Assembly (NCBI GenBank): GCA_947179485.1
Contig: OX359247.1
Coordinates: forward strand, 49,449,131 to 49,513,130
Source of the DNA: Allacma fusca
Lineage: Eukaryota > Arthropoda > Collembola > Symphypleona > Sminthuridae
Length of the DNA: 64,000 bases
Reading direction: 5' to 3'
The translations under genes and the position numbers were made by a program. Shown one piece after another: positions 1 through 12,072 of the stretch (position 1 is its first letter; each line of letters starts with the position of its first letter). The notes beneath the pieces are model-generated. The model worked only from the letters and a program-made list of their open reading frames with translations, was not told the origin of the DNA and searched no databases.

Positions 1-25
1 TAAAGCAATTGTGTTTAACGTTCAG

Positions 26-996
26 ACTAAAGATTGGACTTCAAGTGGCAGCTGTGAAAGCCCCTGGTTTCGGTGACAACCGAAAAAACACGCTACATGA
101 CATGGCTATTGCTACTGGGGGCGTTGTGTTTGGCGATGATGCTGACCTAATAAAGTTGGAGGATGTGCAATTATCTGACCTCGGCCGTGTAGGAGAAGTT
201 GTTATCACCAGAGATGATGCTTTACTACTGAAAGGGCAAGGGAAGAAAGCTGACGTGGATCGACGTGTGGAAGACCTTAAAGATCAAATCAAGGAAACCA
301 ATTCCGAGTACGAAAAGGAAAAGCTTCAAGAACGTTTGGCACGTCTTGCTGCAGGTACTGGTGGCTAAATTTATATTGTACAGGTGTCCTGAGGTAGCGC
401 CTTTAATGTAATTTTGAACTAATCGAGTTCGATGAAAACGTGATTGTTATTTTTCAGGTGTTGGTGTCCTTTATGTTGGAGGTTCTAGTGAAGTTGAAGT
501 TAACGAGAAGAAAGATCGCGTGAATGATGCATTAAATGCTACTCGGGCTGCAGTTGAAGAAGGTATTGTTCCAGGAGGTGGAGTAGCACTCATTCGCTCA
601 CTTAAAGGCCTCGATACTCTTGAAACCCTTAATGCGGATCAGAAACTTGGTGTGGAAATTGTTCGGAAAGCATTACGACAGCCTGCAATCCAAATTGCTA
701 AAAACGCAGGCGTGGATGCTTCTCTAATTGTTTCCAAAATTGAAGATTCATCAGATGTCAACTATGGATATGACGCACTTAATGGACAGTTTGTTAATAT
801 GATTGAGGCAGGTATTATCGATCCCACTAAAGTAGTCCGCACAGCGTTACTGGACGCAGCCAGCGTTGCATCATTGTTATCCACCGCAGAAGCTGTTGTT
901 ACTGAGATTCCCAAGGATGAGAAGGATTTGGGTATGGGAGGAATGGGTGGTATGGGCGGTATGGGTGGAATGGGAGGAATGGGTGGCATGATGTGA
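26..996 (+). CDS. Hsp60: Mitochondrial 60 kDa chaperonin HSP60, C-terminal two exons (5' part outside window)
   Basis: This is the 3' part of the mitochondrial group I chaperonin (GroEL family), which folds imported proteins in the matrix as a double-ring ATPase. Visible exons are 26-354 and 458-996, joined by a 103-nt GT-AG intron; codon phase is kept across the join (G|GT). The exon at 26 follows a ttcag acceptor and starts on the third base of a codon. Diagnostic blocks are [14 protein letters not shown] in the first exon, and [19 protein letters not shown] in the second, which contains the conserved catalytic Asp (codon 526-528) and the glycine-rich nucleotide-binding turn. The protein ends in a run of GGM repeats, the flexible tail typical of HSP60, and stops with TGA at 994-996. 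About 289 of the usual ~570 residues are inside the window. AATAAA signals lie at 1075-1080 and 1146-1151. The minus-strand open frame over the GGM tail is a repeat shadow. Confidence 0.97.
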
Positions 997-2131
997 AACA
1001 ATAATAATTCCTGTTAGTCTCTTAAATTTTGTACGTTACATCTTAGTAAATTTCTGTCCGGTGCAAACGAGTCAAATAAAAGATAGTTTCCTTAACAAAC
1101 ACTGATAAGTTGTCAGTATTTGTAACTTCAAATGATTTTTAAAACAATAAATAATGCATCATGTGTGTACTTTTAGAACAACAGATTGAGTCAATTTGTC
1201 ATCAAAGTTAGTATTAAGTTAGTTATATAAAATGGCTGCAGAATTGTTGCTCCTGATGTAAAGCTGCTAATGTGAGTACAATGTTGGAAAACTTAAGAAT
1301 CTCGAAAAACATTTATTTCTGTATACGTTTGGTATTCCTCTGCATTAAGCAAACACCACACCACACGACTCACACTGCGTGCCATCTTCTATACAGGACA
1401 GGTTTTGGTCAAGTCACGTAAAAAAGGTGGAAGATAAAGTTTGAGACGTTGAGAGTTGTGTAACTGTCTTGACTGGCTCACACCTCGTTATTATATGATT
1501 CGCAAAAGCATGATAACGAAGCAACGAGAGGTTTTTCAAGGCAAAAAATCTGTGGGCCCTTACAAGTCTCTTATAATAAGATTTACTGTGTCAAAATGTT
1601 GATGGTTGGATTAGTAAGTTGGACAAAATATGAATGAATCCCTCAAGAATTTAAAATTTTATTCCATATTGGAAATACGCTGCATACGGAATTACGTGTT
1701 TGGATAGACACGTTTTATTTGATCGGACTGCTAAATTTTGGATGGATTAAACTGAATTTATTCGAAGCCATCCGTAGCAGTCATTCAGTAGGTCACCAAG
1801 ACATGTGTAACGGTTCCTTGTAGGAACGTTTATAGAAAACGACGCTAACTCCATCTCAGAAGTTAGCACCTCAACTCTCTAACTCATGTACAACAAGTAC
1901 TTCGGAAAATGTATGATGCGCCATTTTTTATTAATTTTCATAATTGACTTTTAGCTCGTTTGAAACCCCAAATGATTGTTTACAATGACCGTCAATTCTT
2001 TGTTTGTCTTAGACTCCGCCACGTAATAAAAAATCAGACCGTAGTGCTCCCACTAGATCATTGAGGGCGCAAATGTTAGCCTGTTGAGTAATTTTCAAAA
2101 TTAGTTTGGTTGATGTAGATCAATAAATTCG
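997..2131. other. Hsp60 3' UTR and intergenic AT-rich DNA
   Basis: This stretch holds the Hsp60 3' untranslated region, with AATAAA at 1075-1080 and 1146-1151, and then AT-rich DNA in which I see no coding exon, RNA gene or clear repeat. Confidence 0.6.
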
Positions 2132-2139
2132 GTCATAAC
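2132..2139. repeat. Target-site duplication, left copy
   Basis: GTCATAAC directly before the left TIR, identical to 3248-3255. An 8-bp duplication is characteristic of hAT insertion. Confidence 0.88.
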
Positions 2140-3247
2140 CAGGGTTGTCCAATTGAAAATGCCATGGCATTTTGGACATTTTGCCTGCCGAAAATGCCCG
2201 GGCATTTTGGGCATTTTCAATTCATGGCATTTTTGGCATAATCCGCGTAGGGCAGGCATTTTGGGCATATTCAATCATTTCTTGGGATACTTCTGCCTGG
2301 ACTCTTTCTATTATTTTTTCAGCGAGGTAAATTTCGATACATGTTTTGTTTGGATCAGTGCAAATAAATTTATAAATGCATACCTGAAATTTCATTATTG
2401 TAGCGTGTCGCGTGTCTTGATTCACTATACTAACATTTTTATTATCATTATTTTAAATCGCATTCCATTTTCTTAATTTTCACTTGAGATTTAATCAGGA
2501 TACCTCGAATCAATGACAATATTCAGCTACATTGGTCAGACATCGGTGAAAATAAAATGTTGTGTAATTACTTTCATAACAAGCAGTTGGATTATACCAT
2601 AAAGTGGCGTGCTCGCACGCAAGTTTAAAAGCCCAAGTGGAGGTAAAACGGGAATTATCCAAATTTATTACCAAAACGGGTATTGCTCTGGACATCGATG
2701 TGACCAAAGAAATCGATTTAAGCTCACAAGAATCAGCGTTGGTGAAATAATTCTCAACAAAGCCAGAACCGAGTTCATCAAAACAAATTAGACATGATTA
2801 TCATATGTATAAAATATCACTGCATTCCCTGAATTGAGAAAAAATATTTTAGATGACGAAAATTATAGTTTTACTTTTCACGAGTCCGAGGGTGAGTTGA
2901 TGTTGAGGATATTGTTGAATTAGATTAACAATACACAGGGGAAGAAACGATGTAGGAATACTAATAGTTTACAAATTGCGAAGCTTTAGATTAATTCATT
3001 CTGTAAAATGTATATTTTTAAATGAAGTTTGACATTTAAAACATCCTGGTCTCTAAAAAAGAGCGGTAAATAATGATTATTTACAAAAAAAATCGAAAAT
3101 GCCCAAAATGCCTGCCGAAAATGCCCAATATGCCGGGCATTTTGAAAGTAGGACATATTCGGCATTTTCAGGGCATTTTTGGCATTTTCAGGGCATTTTC
3201 AAGCGGGCAGGCATAAAACCGAGGGCATTTTCATTTGGCCAACCCTG
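2140..3247. mobile_element. hAT-type DNA transposon, probably non-autonomous, with TIRs and 8-bp target duplication
   Basis: The element is 1,108 bp. Its ends are 24-bp terminal inverted repeats at 2140-2163 and 3224-3247, matching at 22 of 24 positions and starting CAGGGTTG, as is typical of hAT elements. It is flanked by a perfect 8-bp direct repeat, GTCATAAC, at 2132-2139 and 3248-3255, the target-site length of the hAT superfamily. Inside both ends the motif AAAATGCCC/GGGCATTTT recurs many times in both orientations, resembling hAT subterminal transposase-binding repeats. The interior has no long reading frame. A 57-codon frame near 2580-2750 (+) with a charged, protein-like composition could be a transposase remnant, but I do not recognise it. 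The good TIR match suggests a fairly recent insertion. Confidence 0.88.
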
Positions 3248-3255
3248 GTCATAAC
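3248..3255. repeat. Target-site duplication, right copy
   Basis: GTCATAAC directly after the right TIR, identical to 2132-2139. Confidence 0.88.
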
Positions 3256-4420
3256 TATTGTCACACGCGAGAAGCAAATTTGACATTTTTTTGAGTATTT
3301 TGTACATTATAAATTGTGGTTCGCCTGCAAATTATTTTCTAAAATATGTATTGACACTAGTTTGTAAGAAATTTGGTGGGCTTAAAATGGCAGTATTCAA
3401 ATAAAGTAAAAAATGTTTTGACTTTGTCAACTCTTTGAGATCATTCATTATCTGCTTCATATTTTAGATCCTGTGGGCACAATTTTAAGAATGAAATATG
3501 AAGGGTAAAGGAATAATACTGTGAAAGTCGAGATATGTGAGGGAATAAAATGTCCAAGTCCGGAGATGGGTAGGAGGAATAACTTTTATTAAAAGTAATG
3601 GAAGGCTTATGTAGGGATAAATATAAGTGATATAATAGGATATTAATTAGGAATAATCACAATAATAGTTTTACGTAGGAGAAAACCAGTCGGGAAAATT
3701 AGGGAGAACTGGAGAGAGAGATGAGACACGATGTTGATGTCTTGATAGGTGGAGAGAGAATGATCATAAATATAATAATAATTAATCTAAAATAACATTT
3801 CATAGCATCTTATCTAACATATATATTAATGTAGCCAATAAAAATAGACAGGACGGAATTTCAATAACTTTGCTCCCAATTTTTCTCGGTCAATTTTCAG
3901 CAAAGCTGTTTTAGGTAAATGGTGCCCCCATGGGCGAATTTTATTCTTGCACTTGACCCTTAGTCATCATGCCGTACTCAATTTTTCTAACTTGTGAAGT
4001 TACAACTGAGAATCTTATACCGGCTCTCGTCGGTTATAGTGTTGGGAATCACATGTACAGGTTGTCGTACATATTTCTTCCCCTTAATTTATGCAGGCAC
4101 AGAGCTAGACGAGTGGGACAAGCACCCCTCAGTGCATTACTCCCATTGAGGGAACATTATCACAAGTCTTTGTTCCAGCTGAGGAAATGTAGAGTAGGAG
4201 ATAATTGGGAAGGAGATTAACGGACGCTCGTTTAGACGGAATGTCTAGCGAGTCATGCAGATGGGAATCTTCTCCTAGTTCCTCTCCGTCTTAAGGATGT
4301 CCACTGTTAGTTCCCTTTGTATAATATACAGGCCATGGTTCCAGTCTTCACAGTGCAAGCCTCTTTTACGCCCTTCTCTTCACCTCATTACAGTAAAAGC
4401 TATAGTAGAAGATAGAAAGA
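3256..4420. other. Non-coding stretch, nothing identified
   Basis: AT-rich DNA. An 83-codon open frame at 3969-4220 (+) has no recognisable motif and is within chance expectation. Confidence 0.5.
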
Positions 4421-4590
4421 GCAGTGGAAATTATTTTGAAAGTATCAGAGCTTTACTGGAATCGAAATCGACTCCAGTCGCAGCAAACGGGACGCTCTGA
4501 CCACTCAGCCACCACTGCTTGGCTACGAAGCTGTTAGGTAGCTTCCTGGGAATCCCGTAAAATTTCCTACAAGCCAAGCCATCATCAAAC
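4421..4590 (-). repeat. tRNA-derived SINE-like sequence or tRNA pseudogene
   Basis: Read on the minus strand, 4518 down to 4421 resembles a tRNA head. A box-A-like TGGCTGAGTGG lies at 4511-4501 and is followed by a box-B-like TTTCGATTCC around 4468-4458. The outer 7 bases GCAGTGG (4518-4512) pair perfectly with CCACTGC (4427-4421), like an acceptor stem. A canonical T-arm cannot be folded and the spacing is irregular, so I do not call a functional tRNA. Just 5' on the minus strand is another inverted repeat (gcttggct/agccaagc, about 4518-4578) enclosing a small GAAGCT/AGCTTC hairpin. Other copies in the genome would be needed to prove a SINE family; I see no second copy in this window. Confidence 0.45.
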
Positions 4591-7500
4591 GGTATTGTGT
4601 AAAATATTTTGGCCGAGAACAAAAATATTTTATTGTATTAAATATTTAAAAAATATAGAATTTGCTTCACGATTTCCAGCGGAATTCTTGTCTATCAATG
4701 AAACCGATTTCGAAAAATCTGATAAAGTATTATCTCCAAAATAAAGAAATCATGTATTTAGCGCCATTGTATCCCTTACATGTGCTAGGGGCTAGGAGAG
4801 GAAAGAAAAGGGAAATGAAACACTGTACAACTAAAATTTCACATGCAGTGAAGCATACAAGGACCAGCCACTACTGCAGATGAAGATCCATCATTGTGAT
4901 GCTATTTATTATGCAGATACAAGTGTTTTGATACTCCTATCAAAACATTAAAATGCTCGTCTCTAGTAGGTTATTATTTGTGTACGTGTTACGGATGGGT
5001 GACTGAGCTTATTGTACTGGATCTGTAATAACACGATAATGCAGTCATGAGCTAAATTATTCCCAAGACATTTTGCAGCTAATAAGTAATCCAAAGGTTG
5101 ATAATACATCCATTCCGTTCCATGATAGAATATTCTATTATCACTGACACCGAAAATCCTTGAACTATAAGAAGGAAGGAAACCCCACAAGGGATTGGGA
5201 ATTTGGGAAGTGTAAACCAGTCAAGCTAGAAATGAGTATTAATTTTTGTGTACGTATGTATGTATCTACATTTAGCATCACGGTTGAGAATTATCTGTGC
5301 TGAATATTTCTACATCGCCTTGGAGGCAGAAACGGACTGCAAATTTTCGGAAACATAGTTTACTCTCGCTATTTTATGTAGAATCGTTCTCGGATTATTT
5401 TCTCTACCTATATAGGAGCAACAACATCTGTTCACATTTCCATTTATACGCTCTATATCCTTGAGAACTCTCCCTTCGCTTGTGTAACACGGCAAGCTGA
5501 GATTCTTGAGGAAATTAGCCGTCTTATGCTAAATCATTCCTCCTAACGACGGGTCCCTTACTCCAGCACAAAATTTCATGCTTTTGGGATGGCGTTATTT
5601 AGACGGCGTTAGGGAAGCACTATTTTATTTTATTTCTATCTTTGTCAGTTCAAGTTAAATTTTAGGACTTTCACAGATGAGGAAAGTATGCGCACCATAT
5701 ATTATTGAAATTTTGGAGAATTGTTGTACGACCAAGGGTGACCGAGGTATGAAGTAGTTTCTCCCTTGTCTTATTGTTAGTTTCGTATTCTCCTCCTTAA
5801 AAAAGTGTGATACAAAATATCTACATGTTAAAAAACTACACAGTCCGGCTCTGACGGCTATCGTGTCAAACTTGAATTTATTAGGCAGAGGATGGAGGGA
5901 CGGACGACTGGGAAAGTGGTGTCGGGAGATATGTGATTGCGTGATTTCCAGTGGTTTGGCATCTAAGAGACTAGGGAGTTGAAGATTAGAGGAGGATGGG
6001 GGCTGGTATATAGTAGGCTGGAGAACATGAGAACACTCGCCTTTCCCATTACTTCTTTTGTTCGGCTTTACTCGCTTCAGGTCCACTGTGACTTCCTCTG
6101 GGCCTCGTGCTTGTCAGCAGTCGTAGGGAAGAACAGGTGGAGAAATGAACGGATGGAGATCGCTCTGAGCACAAAAGATAATGGGATTTGCTGGGAAAGG
6201 GACTGAGAGTCTACGCAGGTCGAGCGGTGATCTTGTACAAGCATACGGATATCTCGTATGCTCGTGCCATGTATAACAATAGTCAAGTTCGCTACTTTAT
6301 TTCTCGGATGCAGTGTGTGTGTGTGTGCCTCGTGCCGGGCTCTCCTCACGCAAACTCCTCCGAATCGATCCTTCTTGAGAGACAAGTGCTTGGACTGAGC
6401 TCTGGCACATAGCAGTCCTACTCCGTCATTTCATCCCCTGGATTCGTGGAGCAGGCACCAGCCAAGGCTCATCACGCTCTGCAAAGCTCTTCAGTAACTC
6501 CTGAGAATCATTATGTGGCGAGTAGACTCCGGTCCTCCTTTCCCACCTTTTCTTCAGCCAGTGTGGTCTTGGATCTCGGGTTGCACTGACTGAGTACAGC
6601 AGGAGCAGCTTGTCCTCCCAACGTTGATCACTCTTTGGTCCAAATTGCTAAATTTCTGTGTTCATCTGACCTGCCCATACATAATTACCTGGAACCCTTG
6701 TGACATTAATTGAAGAAGGGTCTGTTGGATGCGGAGCAGTGTGCTCCGTATGTCCCTATAAGTGAGAGGGGCTTGATAGTTAGTTCCACGGATGCAGTTG
6801 ACTCTTGCTTGAGTGATGAGTGCTCAAATGCTGGAGATATTTGAAGAAAGATGAGGTGATCTGGTTAGTGGAAGTGCCGGAAGGTCCGTCATCAGACCAG
6901 AAGTGGTAAGTGCTGCTTATAAATAATTCGGGGGACGGGTGCTCTGGCACGTGGGTTAGGATGCAATCACGGAGCATCTTAGCACACACAACAACCCACA
7001 AGTCTCATACATTACACATGAGAGGCACGGATGTGCTGAGTCTGAGGGAGAGACGTAATGGAATGGAGTGTTGTACTATTTCTCATATTTCTCATCCACT
7101 CCATCCACACATCCTCCTCATCCACTCCAGTCTCACCTTGCGTCCTCGCACAGCTTGCATATAACCGAGTCCTATCCCTCCAAACTTCATCTCAGTCTAT
7201 TCACTCTCCCCTCCTCCCCAGTAAACTCATAGGTATTTGACCCTTGACTCTCTCTCTCACAAGTGCTGGTGGCGGCGGCGGCCCAGCTCTTTTCTCCAGG
7301 TTGGTGAGGTTTCGGGGAGAGGAGAGCGAGGGCCAGTAACATGACTCAATGCCGCTCTCTGTCAATACTCCAGTCACTCTCCGTATTGATTATTTATTCT
7401 TTTGTTTTCCATGCAAACTCTGACTTGTCTGTGAAAGGTGGGTGGAGGGCGCATGTGACTCACAAGGCTTAAACAAATGTGTCTCGGGTCCTTACCCTTC

Positions 7501-10500
7501 ATCCTTCCCGCATCTTTTGCATTTATTGTAATTATTTTACACAAGATCTCATTCCAATCAGCATCCTGTCCAAGTCAGGCTGGGAACGTGGGCCCATTCC
7601 GCAACCCCACTGTAGTATGCATAATTATTCTAATTACCTCGGGCTGAGGTCTAGTGCCCAGGTGTTGCACAGGCTGGTATAGTAGTTATTTATTCCCTAT
7701 GTAGCATGTCAATTCGGGTACTAGTGCTGATGTCCGTGCTACTGTACACACTATACTGATCCATTGCAGATTTATTACTCCGGGACACACTGCTTTGTCA
7801 TGGTGAGGAGGAATGAAATGGGAACATTGTGCCATCCAGGACAGTTGCTCCCTGGACTTTAGTTATGTCAGAGAAATTGTGAGCTATGAATTGGACGGTT
7901 GGGGAAAATGAATGCGGATACAGAATGTAATTTGTTGATCGGAGGTAAGCGTAATCATGACCCCTTCCCTCGAGAGAGAGAGAGTTTCGGTGAGCAAGAG
8001 CTATATGTAACTCAAGCTTACCTTACTAGTTTAGAGTTACATCGAGTCAGTTTTTCCGCAGCACTCCTTTGTTATTCATTGAGTGACATCAAATGAATTG
8101 CATTATGCTCAGCTCTCAGGAGACCATACCGACTGGAAACGGTCCTCTAAGGCTTCAAGTATCTACAGTAGTACGTCATGTCCTCGGAGAACACGCCAAT
8201 CAAATAATTTAACATATACTAGTGTGGGTCCGGAAAAAAGCCACGAGTAGTCATTCAATTATCATTACCTATGTATGTATCTATGTACATATGTAGTCTT
8301 TCCATGTCCGAACCTGCCACTCTTTTTGTTTTCAATGAAATGTCTTCTGGAATCGGTAAACAACTCAGTCCGAAAAGAAAATATTTTTTTTCGATCATCT
8401 CAATGATGAGAAATGAGAACCAGTTACTGTTTTTTTCCTGCTCAGAATTATTAGGATGTAAAACTATGAGGTAGACGAATATCTACTGATATCTGCAGAG
8501 GAAAGTCTTCAGTTCTTCCTCATTATTTTTTCATAACAAGTACAATCATCACGTACTACTTCATTGTTCCATTATTGTAAATTGGCACTTTTATTGCCAT
8601 TGTTGTTCCAGCCCCCTGGGAATTGTTTCCTCTGCTCTACCTCCGTTGATCGCCCTCCTCGACCTATAAGTCCTGGTAAGCCGTGTAGTGTTCACGTAGA
8701 GCCTGAGCCTAATCCCTGGGTGCTGTCAAGAAAAACAAATGTTACGCGTCCTTCCCTGCAGAATAAAATTTTTGCGGGGAAGTAGTCCCTCTGCTATAGC
8801 GGTAAGGGAATGGGATTTTCAGCCGGGCATGGACCGACTATTGATGATCTTCTTTGCCTCTTGGTATGAAACAAGCTGTAAGTTAGTAATTTTAGTTGTA
8901 ATGGAGCAGGTCGACGTTCAAACATGTTAGGCAATTGTATAGGGAGGGCGGTGTGTGCGCAAATGTTGTGCTAATGGGTCCATGTTTGGGGCCTCACCAC
9001 ATTCAGGTGTGCACTATAAAGAGTGAGTCCCGTGCTTTTCTCCTTCATTGAAGATGCAGAGAATGTCCTCCACCTTCTTCCAGCCTCCTCAATGTCTTCT
9101 TATGTGCTCTGACTCTGCGTGAAAGGAGGAAGACGAGAGACTCGGTCATTTCTACACTAAGTCTTCTTCCTCCTTTGCTCCTAAAAGAGTATGCTATTTC
9201 ATCTCCGTCAGTGCTGAATTCAATCATATAACTTCCCACCGCTCCTTTCTCCAGCACTTTCTGGCATAAATAATTTTGCCTACACCTGTTGGCAGCTTTG
9301 ATTGATTAGCTACTCTGCTGCTACCTCATTAGGGTAGCTTCAACTCTATGTACAGTAGTACCTAAGCAGGATCCTAAGCACAAGGCAGGGCAGGGCGGGC
9401 CCGTATATGGTCCTGAATGGACACAAACTATGTAGATGCAATTACAGGAAGCCTTGATTTGGTATCTTGCACGTCATTGCCCCCATCTCCTTTTACTGAC
9501 AGTCATGGCAAGATAGATACTCATCTCTCTCTCTCTCCTCTCACCTTGGCGAGTCACCTTCTCAAAAACCAAGTGGGCCACGAGAGAAAGTGCAGAGGAA
9601 GTTCCATGGAGAAAGCAATGACAAAGATTTCTAAGTCTGATTAAGTAAAGTGGGCTTTTGCTGACTCGAGGAAAGTTGAAGTTAGCACATCATCACACAC
9701 ATTCACTTGCCAATTGGCAACTTCCCCCATCAACTCACACTCTCCCACTCTTCCAATCTGCCCATTCAGCCAAGTTGATAACCCTCACGAGTCTTTACTT
9801 CTCACCCAACCACCGCTCATCTCAGTCCCCTCAATTTCTCTCCTCAACGCCACAATCAATGCCTATATTTTGAGAAAATGTCAAAGGGCAAACGCGAACG
9901 CACCACTCTCAGTGGGAACTCAAAAGTACAAATGTTGGCACGTGCTAAATTCTTCCTTTGTATTTCTTCCCAACTGCCATCAATGGACTCCCTCCACGAG
10001 CCTGAATGAACTGAGAAAAATAAGGGAAGAGAGGGGGAGACATTTCTATGTGATTCCTCTGGAGATAATTATTATGTAAGACCTCACTCAACCTACAACC
10101 AACAAAGGATATTGTGTTACTTTGGAAACTAGTACTAATCTACTTATGAGTTGATACTTTGACCTCGTAATGGTTCTAAGGAGTGTGTGCTGCTCTTCAA
10201 TCAACTCCCACTCAATCTTTTGCCAAAAGCTGGAACAGAGGCGTTTGAGGGTTAATTTCCCATTGAAACGGATTTATCTTCCTGATCGGATACGGGTAGG
10301 ATAAATTCGACGTTTATTCTATCTGGCATGTATCCGGCCGGATGTAATTCAACCTGCCTAGCCTAAAATGTTTTACGGATAATATGCGAGTAAATTGGAT
10401 ATCCGAAAGAATTGGATTACAATCCCAGGCTTCCGGAAGGTCCATGGTCCAGTGACTACACGAAAACACTAACCAGGAATATTAAACGCTGAGAAATTTC

Positions 10501-12072
10501 TCATAGATCACAAATTGTCTAAATGGATAGATATCCATGCATGGCAGATAATTGGAATGCTTTATTTTATTTTTGAGCCATTAAGTTCCGACAGAACCTG
10601 GCATTTCTAATTTCCAATAAAAAATGCTGTAGCTGACTACAATGGATAGCAAAAGCGTGTGAATAATCATCGGACGATTTTTCTTGGGATCATTTGTGTA
10701 AGTTGCACGCACACATTTCGTAGAACGATAGAAGCTGTAATTCATTTCTTCAAATTCTTGGGTTATTTCCCACGTCCACATTTCCATTCACAAACATTAT
10801 AAAGATATTGAACTACGTAGATACTTTACATGACCGATCGGTCTATGACTTCATTCCTTACCTTATGGAGGAACTTACATGAAAGGATAGAGGACACGAT
10901 ACAGGCTGTTATAGTATTCTGTTTCAATTTAGTTCCGGACCAGTCTCAATTAGCAAGACAAAGCTGTAGTGCGTGAAGGAGGGAATGGAATGCCAACAAG
11001 TGGTGTAGAAACGTGTGCACTTTCTCAGCATTAGTGAACAAATTTGGAGAATGATCAATAGCGATTGATAGCATGAAGTGGATGAAGTTGTCACTTGTCA
11101 CCTCTCTTTCAGAATGCACAAATGGTCCTTGAGGAATCTTACTCAGGAGGAAGGTTAACAACAAGGGTTTAAGTACAGGACTGATTGTGAGATTAGTAGA
11201 GAGCGGAAGAGCTATAGTGACATGAGTTATTAATGTGATGCCCATGAATTTCATCACTGCTACCGGAATTTTTATCAACTTTCCTGGCGCTAATTTATTG
11301 TCGATTAATTTGTCACATGAACGGTGCACGGTTCTCCCCCACCATCTTAAATCCTAAACTCTGGCCGGTCTTAAGAATCAGGACACTTAACTCATTGTCA
11401 GTAGTGGTTTTGAAAAGTGCAGTGTTAGGTCAGGTATGTACGGTAGTAACTAGTCGTCAAGTCTTTCACAGTCTTTACTCAAAATGACAGAGTCGAGGGA
11501 CTCAGCAGTCTCCAAGGATAGCGGTGGGGAAAAGCTAATTTAATTTCAGGAGTAAACCTTGAGCTTATATATAATAAAATTATAATTTACCTGTATGTAT
11601 GTACATACGTGTGCATAAAATCTTGCCTTCCTTAAACAAAAAAAAATACTATCACTATGTAACATTTTGACGCAGCCCTTTTCAAATTTTGTGATCTTAC
11701 AGAATTGTACAGTACTGGGCAGCAATTTATTTTTTCTGGTATTTCATTTAGATTCGTAATTTTATAAGATGCTTTGATTACGATTTAGCAGCTTCCCCGG
11801 AAGATTTTCATAAAAGCACTATTTTGTATGTAATTTCTAAATAGACTTTCCCCTTAGCTGTCCCTCCAGATTTTGTCTAGGTCTTGTAGGCTCCCCTGTT
11901 CCGTAGTACATGATTGATTGTGAGAGGGTGTCAACTTCAAGATTCATGAAATGCTAGGATATCGAAATAAGATGTAAATGATCACATAAAAAGGCAATTG
12001 TTCTGAGATCGATGAAATTTATTACTCTTACAAATCATGCATGAGCGAAAGTGTTAAAGGAGAAATGGGTGT
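4591..12072. other. 7.5 kb with no supportable gene
   Basis: I read this stretch on both strands for splice-bounded exons and found none that chain in phase. It contains short simple repeats (TG run near 6312-6325, CT run near 9520-9540) and moderately GC-rich patches (about 5900-6650 and 7250-7350) that could be regulatory or intronic. Open frames here, such as the 143 codons at 5655-6086 (-) and 127 codons at 10946-11329 (-), show no family motif. Confidence 0.4.
12018..12023 (-). terminator. Polyadenylation signal of the 129-aa gene
   Basis: AATAAA on the minus strand, 50 bases downstream of the TGA at 12073-12075. This is a typical distance and supports the 3' end of the gene model. Confidence 0.6.

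Noticed and set aside
762-1001. 79-codon minus-strand frame rich in Ile-Pro-Pro
   Set aside because: It is the antisense of the HSP60 GGM repeat tail.
5655-6086. 143-codon minus-strand open frame
   Set aside because: No family motif, no convincing splice context, and overlapping frames on both strands suggest chance.
9045-9257. 70-codon minus-strand frame with a protein-like look
   Set aside because: The start is isolated, no partner exon or motif was found, and the length is within chance expectation.
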